NCBI GenBank assembly: GCA_965153455.1
Contig: OZ234498.1
Location: 15,500,001 to 15,564,000 of the forward strand
From: Sphagnum compactum
Taxonomy: Eukaryota > Bryophyta > Sphagnopsida > Sphagnales
Direction of reading: 5' to 3'
DNA length: 64,000 bases
A model generated the notes under the pieces. It was given only the letters and a program-made list of their open reading frames with translations. It had not been told where the DNA came from and did not search any database. Positions 23,868 through 32,589 of this stretch are shown here, one piece after another. Position 1 is the stretch's first letter, and every line of letters begins with the position of its first letter. The translations under genes and the position numbers were made by a program.

Positions 23868-25518
23868 ATGGCGGCAAGTTTTCTTGTGTTGCACATGTCA
23901 AGCTCCTGTGCCGGTGCTTCTGCTGTAGCGCTCAGGTCGCTGACGCATGGGGCTTCTACGCCGGCTGCATCGGTGCCTTCCGATCATCTTCATCTTCATG
24001 TTCAATTGAGCGCTACATCTAAATTGAGGCAGTCGACGCCGGGAGCCTTTCTTTGGCATGGTAGTAGAGCAGGTATGACGGCTGTGGCGGCTACGTCAAG
24101 AGCGTTCGATTCTTTTGAGGATCCTGCATCCGGCCCTGGTATGTTTGCTTCTCCTCCTTGCCGCCCGTTATGCAACCTTTTTTCCTTTGACATTTGGAGC
24201 ATCATCCAGCCGACAGCCTAGTGTGCAAGGATTCTTGGCCACTTTGTTCGCGACTGTGCATTCCATTGATTACCAGGTCATGCTAACATGATGTCCAAGA
24301 TTGTGAAACCTGCTAAAACGGAGTTTCCTTCGTATACGGCCTACCAAAATGTGGGATCCCAGGGGTTTCTAGATCTTCGAAGGCAAGAGTTGTCAACCAG
24401 ACTGTCCCCCCTTGCTGTGCTTTGAAAGTGTCCATCCTCCTAAAGAATTTGAAGCCCTAATGTCAAATCGACCCTCACTTTGGCTGGAGACCAAGTCCTT
24501 GTGATTCTTCTTCTTTAGTATTGCTGGGCCTTTTCAGCAAATAGATGGAGGTTGTTTTCATTGCCATTTATGGTATTCTGATGAGGAGGTGTGCTGACTG
24601 TGCATGACAGATCGGGATTCTGATGAACTTGGAGCTGGGGTCGCTGCTGAGTCATCATGGCAAGATAGCAGGGAAGAGACTGGCTTGAGTGCCCTCATTT
24701 CATCATCACCACAGTGCTTACCTCTGCAGTCACTGTCCCAGGTGAGTTGATTATTTTGCAATATTGTGTTTGGGGTTCAGTCTGGGGTTTGGAGTCATGC
24801 TAAGCTATTGGTTGTTTGTGGATCACAGGAAGCAGCAATGGGGTTGGTACTGAGAGCAGCAGGTACAGGGACAGGGTGGACAACAGGTTCAGGACTTGAA
24901 GGTCCATCATGCTCCATTGAGGGGGCTGGTAGTGATGAACGTCTTTCAGACATGTCTACCGGAATTCTGCAGCAGTCACCAAGAAGGCGCATGCGAGTTG
25001 CATTCACTTGTAACCTGTGTGGGCATCGCACCACTCGTGCCATCAATCCCCATGCTTACACTGATGGCACAGTTTTTGTTCAGGTCAGAAGTTTGTTCTA
25101 AGGGTCTTAGTGATGGGGTTTCTGCTTTGACTTTGATAGAGTCGGTGTTGATGTTTTGCCAAGGTTTTTAACTTTGTTAACAGTTTTGATGTTTGGCTTG
25201 AAAGGTTTTTCTCTCATGGCTATTCTTTTTCAGTTGAATGGGTTTTTATATCTCTCTTTAAAACTCTAAATTCTAAAGGATAAAAAATTGAAGGATTGGG
25301 CTTTTTGCTTCCTGTTTGCAAGTGTTTTGAGATTGGGCATTTTGTGTGGGGTGATTATGATACAGTGTGGAGGGTGTAGTGTTTATCACAAGTTGGTGGA
25401 CAACCTTAACCTGTTCCATGAAATGAAAGGCCCAATCTACAAAGGCTATGGAAACCTTGGTTTGGGACAAATCGAGCCCTATGAGTTGTTCAATATGGAT
25501 GATATATCCTTTATGTAA
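23868..25518 (+). CDS. DNL-type zinc-finger protein (Zim17/HEP family), organelle-targeted, four exons
   Basis: The family acts as an escort or co-chaperone that keeps organellar Hsp70 soluble in mitochondria or plastids. CDS join(23868..24138,24611..24741,24829..25083,25366..25518), 269 aa. All introns are GT-AG and the phases close exactly. The first true ATG (23868, G at -3 and +4) opens a Ser/Ala/Thr-rich, acid-poor N-terminus (MAASFLVLHMSSSCAGASAV) typical of a transit peptide. Residues 91-185 are variable and rich in Ser, Gly and Glu. The C-terminal domain holds the two zinc pairs, C195-x2-C198 (FTCNLCGHRTTRAINPHAY) and C220-x2-C223 (CGGCSVYHKLVDNLNLF); intron 3 falls directly before the second pair. 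The family's DNL tripeptide is in LVDNLNLF. The longer N-terminus and plastid-like leader suggest a chloroplast or dual form, but targeting is not proven. No disruption seen. Confidence 0.92.
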
Positions 25519-25944
25519 CTCTTCACATGTAGCCATTGATTTCCTTGCCAGGAAGCAATCAAATGCTACATCCATGGATGTACAGCAAGAGGTGTGTAGG
25601 TGAGAATGTGTGGCTTTTAATGTTTCATGTACATTGTGCTGAAAGAAATTTGAGCATCTTTTGTTCCAGAAACTCTGGCCAGAAAATTCTGGTGTTGTAC
25701 CTATCTTATCAAACTTTGTGCCATGGGCAGTTACTGCAGGAGTTTAGAAAGTATGTTCTCTCTTCTGTTTGGTCCTTGCTTCTTTTCCCTTTCTGTTTTT
25801 CTACATGTTTCTTCCTACTGTGCGTGTTTTTTGTTTTTTCCCCTTTGTTTCTCTACATTCTCCCCCTTCTGTGTTGTTATGTTGTTAGTTGGTAGCCAGT
25901 ATCATAGCCAAGTCTTTCCGTTGCTTTGGGACTTTCTACTGATA

Positions 25945-26269
25945 CTCAGTATGCAGGTTAGTGGTTACACTGGTCTGTACCCACTGCCAGGAGCTGATGA
26001 AGTCAGTGGGGAAGTTGTGATAGATAAGTTGCTATCATACACGTTACTGTTGATGGTCCCTGAACAAAGTGAGAGACTGTCACTGTCGTTCATACTGCAT
26101 GTGTGTGTGTGTTTTCTTTTACATTCTAGTTTTGTCCCTTTTGTATTGTTGTTTCTTCCTAATTCTGTTAGTCCTTATCCGGAAGTCTTCCTTTGACATA
26201 AAAGGAGAAGTCTTAACTTTGTTCTGGCTTTCTTAATCATGAGTGTGAAGGTTTTTTGATTCTCATGAC
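25945..26269 (+). repeat. 325-bp direct repeat, copy 1
   Basis: Pairs with 28108-28432, offset 2163 bases. Shared blocks are TATGCAGGTTAGTG, GAGCTGATGAAGTC, TGGGGAAGTTGTGATA, TTGATGGTCCCTGAACAA and TTTTTTGATTCT, with scattered substitutions and small indels. Confidence 0.85.
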
Positions 26270-28107
26270 CGTTATTTTCTCTATTCCTGTAGCTGGGAAA
26301 GGAAACAATACTCTTTTTATGCTTTACCACACCGGTCCTACTTTCTTTTTCACAGGTTGGTTCGACCCATAGTCTATTATATTATCCAGGGGGATAGATT
26401 AGTCCAGGTCTCTGGGTCAGCCTCAGCCTGGAAGTGCTATCATGCCATCTGAAAACACGATTGCTGGGACAAGCCATTGATAGGTTGGCAATCAGAATTT
26501 AAGATGATTGAAGGCAATTATGGGTTCCATGTTCTAACGAAGCATTCACTAAGAAGCTCTGACAACTGAACTCGTCAATGGTAATACTTGCTGGGATTCT
26601 CCCAACACATGTGGTCCCTCTGCACATTCAGAGACCCCATGCAAGGTGACAATGTCAGGAAGCTGCATGTGAGGGCAGCTATCAGCAAAAGTTCCCTGTG
26701 ATTCAGGAGGGCCCAAGAATAATGATTTCCATGAGGCAGCAGGCAGATTCCATGGCTTTGTCAAGACTTAAAGTTCACTGCTCCTGGCCTCAGAAGGTGG
26801 GCAGTGTGGAAGAGTGCCTCTTGGGTGGAAGAAACTGGCTTTTGATGAGATGTGTGCAATCTTGAAAAGAAATGCCTTCTTTCTGATGCCCTTGGTGCCG
26901 CTGTTCCTGGAGAGGCAGTATTGCCTCAGAGGAAAATGTGGGGTGTGAAATATATGCATAAACCCCTAGAACAGGTCCTAATTGGGTTGCATCACTTGAA
27001 GATCATTTTCAGTATATTGTGTCGAAAGGATGGATGTAGGGGTGGAAGCACCCTGGATCTACATGTCTTTTTGTGCTTTACCAGGAAGGGAGGCAAGCTA
27101 TGCAGCAGAAGGACAGCATTGGGGGGATTATGTGTCACAGGAGTTGGATGTGAACCTGTCACCATTTTGTTGTTGCCCATGTAAGAACAAAATCAAAACT
27201 GCCATCAAGATTTTTTTCTCCAAGGACCTTTGTGCTTCCATCTGCAGGACAGGCTTGAGCACTGCAATTCAATTTATTGGTAGATATGTAGCCATGACTT
27301 GTTGCAGCTCTCATTGATACTCACTGAAATTCAGATGTTTGTGAGTACTCTACTTCTTGGATTTGGTTGGGAGTGCGAACTAGTCTAGTTCATAATTATT
27401 CAAGCTTCGTAGTTGTGGATCGATAGTTATGCAATCTTCTATGAAATCAGAGATAGCTTGTGCTACACAACTCCATGCCCAGGGCTCTAGATCTTTGTTT
27501 ATAGATATAAGCACATTTTGGTCCAAGGCAAAGACTTTTTTGGTGGCTGCATATACCCAAAAATATCTTGTGAGTAGAATTGTACTTCTAAAGGCTTCTC
27601 TTGTAACTTCTTGGATCTATTTGTGAAGTGAAATCCTCAAGGAATATCGTTTGACAAATGTTTTCAACCAGAGTATGCAGGTATTGACATGACTTGGAAG
27701 CCTCATGTTCATTTCAATATCTCTATTGATGCTTAGTTGGGAGTTATCAATTGTCAATTTTACAGGTTTTTGAGTTCTAAATCTTTCTTTCTCTCAGATG
27801 GTCAAGCTTATTGTCCTTCTGAAGAATAAAGCCTATTCTTTAAAGATTCTGGTAAAGAGGACTAGAGAGTTGCTCAATTCCTTTCTGGAATTTCAGCATT
27901 TGGAGTATCCTGAATGATTCTGTCTCATAAGTTGGGATCTTCTTGTAAGCCCACTTGGTCTCTATATTTTTCTCTGCAGTCTTTTTCTGTATGTTGTGTC
28001 TTCTTTTCTGTTGGTCTGCTTTGTGTTTTTTAATCGCATTGTTGACTGTTGCTAGCCTACTGATCAATGGCTGAGTCTTTCTATTGCTTCTAGACCTGCA
28101 GCAGAAA

Positions 28108-28432
28108 CTCATTATGCAGGTTAGTGTTTACACTGGCCTATACCCACTGTAGGGAGAGCTGATGAAGTCCATGGGGAAGTTGTGATACCAAGGTCACTAT
28201 CATATATGTTATTATTGATGGTCCCTGAACAAGTGAGAGACCATCACCGGTGTTCATACTGCAGGTGTGCCCTTTTTTGCTTTCTCATTCTTGTTTTGTC
28301 TTTGTTGTGTTGTGCTTTGCTCTCAGCTTTGTAACCCTTTTTCTGGAAGTATTTCTGTGACTGAAAGAAGAAGCTTTAACCTTGTTCCGGCTTTTCTTGA
28401 TTGTGAGGATGGAGATTTTTTGATTCTTATGA
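28108..28432 (+). repeat. 325-bp direct repeat, copy 2
   Basis: Second copy of the 25945-26269 block, same orientation. The open frame of copy 1 (GLYPLPGADEVSGEVVIDKL) is broken here by a stop, so the pair is unlikely to be a conserved exon. Confidence 0.85.
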
Positions 28433-29056
28433 GAGAGAGTAGGTTCCTCACCAAGGACTTATGATCCTCAAGAAGAAGAGAGCAGAGTTTTGCAAAGAGT
28501 AAGTAGACTACATACAAAACTCTCCTTAGCACTGACCCTAAAAGAGGTCCCAATGGGAAACCTTGGTCAAAAAAACTAATTACTGACACCTTGACATCTT
28601 GACCTGTTTGCATGGATTTCTTGAGCTGCTGCAGGTTCTCTTTCTCTTCTTGCTTGCCTGATATTTTCATCATGTGCTTTATCTTCTTCTGTAAAGCTTC
28701 ATGGTAAGCTTTTGCTAACTTCTTGAAGTTGTTTTGGTCAATTTTCACTTGCAAACTAGAGGCTTTGGTTGGAGTGGGTGCACGGAGGTTATTTATTATC
28801 TTTCAACTGAATCTACAAAGGAAGGAACAATTGGGATCAAAGCTTTTCCCATATATGTCATGCTCTTTTGCTGGAGGAATCAGAAACTTGGAGGAAAGTT
28901 TCTGCTACAATTTTGTTGTTGTAATTCGACTGCATGCTGCTGGTCAGAGAAATGATGTGAAACAAAGTATGGTGCAAAGGAGATGGAAGATGACATGAGG
29001 TTAAAGTTCAACATCTACTTAAGTCGAAGATTGAAGAAGACTTTTAAAAGTCGGGA

Positions 29057-29104
29057 AAAGAAGGCAATTTTGTGTTATCAGATATAACACAAATTGCCTT
29101 CTTT
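29057..29104. other. 21-bp near-perfect hairpin
   Basis: 29057-29078 and 29084-29104 are inverted copies with one bulged T and a 5-base loop (CAGAT). The arm begins AAAGAAGGCAATT. It could be a small-RNA precursor, a tiny foldback element or a transcription stop; nothing distinguishes these. Confidence 0.6.
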
Positions 29105-29297
29105 GTTGTAGTTGAATTACCATTTGTGCTATTGGCCTTTGGTTGGTGAAGTAAGGCTTAGCTATCAACAAAGTTTAACATAAGACGAGTTTATGTCCTT
29201 TCAAAATCCTTTCCATTTTTCTTTGTTATAAAACTCTCCTTGCATAACATGGCGCTTGTCAAACATGATTTATCAATCCCCGTAATGAAGTCCAAAA

Positions 29298-30189
29298 TCT
29301 TATATATAAAGTGCCTTGTCTGTCCGTCGAGGTCCTGAAAGTCGACGTCTTGTCCGTCCGTCGAGGTCCTGAAACCCAGATCGGGACCCGCCTGTCCGTC
29401 CGTCTGGTCGAGGTCCTGAAACCCAGATCCCAAATTGTAAAAGTAAAATAACCACCCAAAAACCTGCCTGGCTCCTCTTTTCCGGGTTTTCGTGAAACCC
29501 GGCAGTTCTGTGCACGAAAACCCGGCAGTTCTGTGATTATGTGGATGAAATATTATACGTTTTTAGTTCCGTCCAATGAGCTCAGAGTTCTGGATGGGTG
29601 GTTATGAGGATGAGATATCATGTATTTGTAGTTCCGTCCAATTAGGAGGAATGATTTGTGGATGAAATATTAAAGATTTTGTAGTTTTGTCCACTTACAG
29701 TTTTGGATGGATTGATTATGTGGATGAAATATTTATGTATTCGTAAGTTCCGTCTAATGATAAGTTTTGCATGGTGATTTATTTGGATGAAATATCATGT
29801 ATTTGTAATTCCGTCCAATTAGGAGTTCTGGATGGATGATTATGCAGGTGAAAATATTACGTATTTAGAGTTCCATCCAATTAGGAGTTCTGGATGGATG
29901 ATTATGTGGATGAAAATATCATTATATTTGATTATGTGGATGAAAATATCACGTATTTGGGAGTTCCATCTAATTATGAGGATGTGGATGAAACATTATG
30001 GATTTGTAATTCCGTTCAATTAGGCTTGGGTGCAACACAGCGCAAAGAGACGACGAAGAGGCGAAGCGCAGATGGCTGCTTCTTCACAACTTTCATGCAA
30101 ACGAGAAACTGAATCGGAAGTGCGCAATTGTGAACTCCCAGTTTTTTCCCAGTGCCGTGTCGTGCCTTGCAGGCACGGGTTACCACTAG
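29298..30189 (+). mobile_element. Non-autonomous Helitron (892 bp) carrying a minisatellite
   Basis: Starts TCTTATATATAAAG after an A (29297) and ends CTAG (30186-30189) before a T. The 3' hairpin CGTGCCT-TGC-AGGCACG (30161-30177) sits 12 bases from the end. These are the three Helitron hallmarks. The start shares TCTTATATAT and an adjacent GTCTGTCCGTC motif with the element at 6998-7293, and both end CACTAG. Inside are three copies of a GTCCGTC...GAGGTCCTGAAA motif (29318-29430), a pair of AACCCGGCAGTTCTGTG copies (29497-29536), a minisatellite and a short CpG-rich segment near the 3' end. No Rep/helicase is encoded. Confidence 0.8.
29532..30025 (+). repeat. About 55-65 bp minisatellite inside the second Helitron
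   Basis: About eight diverged copies of a unit containing GATTATGTGGATGAAATAT, CATGTATTTGTAGTTCCGTC and CAATTAGGAGTTCTGGATGG. Copies differ by substitutions and partial deletions. Open frames here (29832-30023, 29894-30112) are translations of the repeat. Confidence 0.88.
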
Positions 30190-31679
30190 TTGATGTTTTA
30201 TGAAGGCATATGTTCCTCCCATTCATTCATCATCATCTTGGGCATTGTAGTTTATTGTCCTTAATGCCACAATCTTTTCCAAGTTTTTGAGGCATGACAA
30301 TTTGGTGGCCACTAAATAGAACTCCACAAAGTGTTCAAATACCTCAAACACCTAAAGTACATTGGGCCGCACGTCGCGCATTTGGGTGACATTTGGTGAA
30401 AGGTTATTAACCTCAGTAGTTGAAAAAACATTCTCAAGGGCAGCGTCAAAACAGATGGAATGGCTTTTATTTTGACACACTCCATTATTACACAATGGTT
30501 TTCAGGTGGATTTGCATGCTATAGTAACTTTGGGTTTTAGGGTTTAGTGTTTAGGGTTCAATACTAATTGTTTTTCATTTGTAAAATGTCAAACTTTTTC
30601 CCAAAACAAAAAAAAAAATTGTGAAGGAAATTAGGGAATCTTTTGGACAATTTAAGAATATTCTTATTTTGGTACCAAGGCTAAGGTACACCAAACATAC
30701 CAACATGGGTGCTGGTTTGCTGTGGCCGGGAGAACCTCATTTGTGTGTTTGGACTGGCAATTCATCGCATAAGGGGAGTCTGGTTATGGAACCAATTTGG
30801 AACCCCGCCCCCCTAGTTATGGCATTGCAGGTAATCGGAACTGAACCCAGGGTTCTATTCCAAATTCATTTGAGAATCCAAACCAGACCCAGATTTTTTT
30901 CAAAAATTTGGTTCAACTGGTTTTAGGGTTTAAGGAGTTGATGCTTCTTCAATTTTTGAGGAAGGTTTAAAAGCTTAAGCTTCTTTGTGACTTCCTTCTG
31001 TGTTTCTTGTTTTTTCAAGCTTTCATGTTTAGAAAAAGGTTGCGAGTTCCTGAATTGAGATGTAGGAGTTGATGCTTTTTCAATTTTCGAGGAAGCTTAA
31101 AAAGTTTAAGCTTCTTTGTGACTTCCTTTTGTGTTTCTTGTGTCTTCAAGCTTTCGTGTTTAACGAAAGGTCGCAAGTTCTCAAATTGAGACGCTTCAAG
31201 TTTTGTTCAAAAATTTCAAGCTCAAGAAACAAGCCGTAGTTAAAGTTTGAATTCAAGCTTCAAGCTTTTTCTTGGGTTGCCTCTTCAAGCTCTTGACACA
31301 CTTTTTTTGCTTGGAATAAAAGTTCAATTTTATTTATTTATTTGTTTTGCATTTTGATACTTTGGACATTGAATTGGAACTAGACGTTATGTGGAACCAT
31401 GGGTTATTTAACCAAGAACCAAAACCAATTTAACTTGGAAATTAAAAAAAGAACTAGAATTGAAATCAAAACTGCTCCCCTAATTAAAAAAACCAAAATT
31501 GAAATTGGGTCCCATATTAGAAATAAAAAGGAACAAAAATCAAATGATTGATCTCTTAAAAAAATAGGTTAGGAATTAGAATTGAAGGGTCCTTGTAAAA
31601 TTAGGGAATAGCCAACATTGGTGCCAATAGCTTGTCGATCATGTTTGTTGTGGGTTTTTCTATTATAGTTAGGAAAGAG
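30190..31679. other. Intergenic DNA with a 131-bp tandem duplication
   Basis: No recognised gene. The frame at 30621-30926 (101 codons) is open but matches nothing I know. The stretch 31200-31330 is rich in TTCAAGC motifs. Confidence 0.45.
30933..31195 (+). repeat. 131-bp tandem duplication, two copies
   Basis: AGGAGTTGATGCTT begins both copies (30933 and 31064); the shared middle is AAGCTTCTTTGTGACTTCCT. The copies differ at roughly one base in ten. Confidence 0.88.
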
Positions 31680-32575
31680 AGAGCGTCCCGGAAAATGTTA
31701 GCTTTCCGGGGGTTTACTCAGAGGTTTACTCGCTTTCTTTGCTTTGTGAAGAAAAGAAGCAGAAATTGAAAGGGCGTAGTAGAAGAGCGCTTCTTAAAAG
31801 AGGCGTACAAAAAAAATATATATATTTCGCTACGCGCTTTCCTTTTCATTTTTATCTTCTCGACCCTTGATTTGCTATGCAAATTAAGTTGGTTCCTGTC
31901 CAAATATACAGGTGCCCTCTTTTTTGAAGGTTTATTATACTTGTCATTGCATCAAAATACATACTTTTTTTGTTGCTTACTCTGTCCCTTCCTAAAATAG
32001 AGGTCCTCCCATAAATAAAATCAAAATATATATTTTGATTTTCGAGCTTCTTCATGGCCTCAAAGAGTTGAAGCCCTTAAATATCTCTGATTTTTTTTAT
32101 AGTACTTTAAAAATCTATAGCATTTTGTCGGAACACATCCTGTCTTTTGACCTGAGTAGTTTTATGCATAGTAAGTACTATAGCCCCAATCATGGCTACT
32201 AATAAAATAAGACTAGAAACCAAAAACAAAATAAAATAGGTGGTATAAAATAAATTGCCTAATGTTTCCAAATTAGTCCAACTCTGTATATTTTTGGCAT
32301 AAACTGTATATGTTAGATAGGTTGTACTCAATTTTGTTGGTAATATTGGAATGTAATCATTATCTATAATGAAAAGATTTCCAACAAAAAAAAAAGTCCA
32401 ATAATACCACCCACGGGTAAATAGCGTAATACATTTTCGTGAATTTCTACTATTTTGATATTTAACATCATAACTACAAATAAAAATAAAACGGCAATGG
32501 CTCCTACATAAACCACTAAAAAAATCATAGCAAAGAAGTCAAGACCTAACAAAACAAGTAAACTTGCTAGGCTCA
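31680..32575 (-). pseudogene. nad6: Mitochondrial DNA insertion (NUMT) with truncated, frameshifted nad6
   Basis: Minus-strand 32570-32107 encodes NADH dehydrogenase subunit 6 from about residue 45 to the end. It starts in LLVLLGLDFFAMIFLVVYVG and finishes QVKRQDVFRQNAIDF before TAA. Nad6 is a membrane subunit of respiratory complex I. A one-base deletion in the T run at about 32372-32375 shifts the frame after GLFFLLEIF; in the next frame it continues DNDYIPILPTKLS without further breaks. The N-terminal third is absent, with the breakpoint near 32570. Sequence on to about 31680, with GCGCTT and CTACGCG stretches unlike the surrounding DNA, is probably mitochondrial flank. Variants such as NIKIVEIHENVLRYLP and MHKTTQ look bryophyte-like from memory. 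Confidence 0.88.
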
Positions 32576-32589
32576 TTAGGGGTGTTTAG

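Larger units (their letters stand above)
25519..28800. other. 3.3 kb downstream of the DNL gene, transcript-like but unrecognised
   Basis: GC content is higher than in the AT-rich intergenic DNA, with polypyrimidine tracts and GT/AG-like sites, so part may be transcribed (long 3' region or non-coding RNA). Frames at 25723-26196, 26852-27184 and 28323-28754 (minus) are open for 110-157 codons, but I recognise none. The last reads as a Lys/Gln-rich, possibly coiled start (MQVKIDQNNFKKLAKAYHEA) followed by unlike sequence, and it overlaps a duplicated non-coding block. No reliable gene model. Confidence 0.4.

Noticed and set aside
28323-28754. Minus-strand 143-codon frame
   Set aside because: It overlaps copy 2 of a non-coding direct repeat and has no recognised domain. 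Possible, but not supported as a gene.
30072-30203. 43-codon frame MAASSQLSCKRETE... with good start context
   Set aside because: It crosses the Helitron 3' end into flanking DNA and has no donor site; at most a captured fragment.
30531-30560. TTTAGGG-like motifs (also CCCTAA at about 52706 and GGTTTAGGG at about 39340)
   Set aside because: Only two or three degenerate units at each place, too short to call an interstitial telomere.
31718-32055. Short minus-strand frames beside nad6 as additional mitochondrial genes
   Set aside because: The translations match no mitochondrial protein I know; probably non-coding mitochondrial flank.
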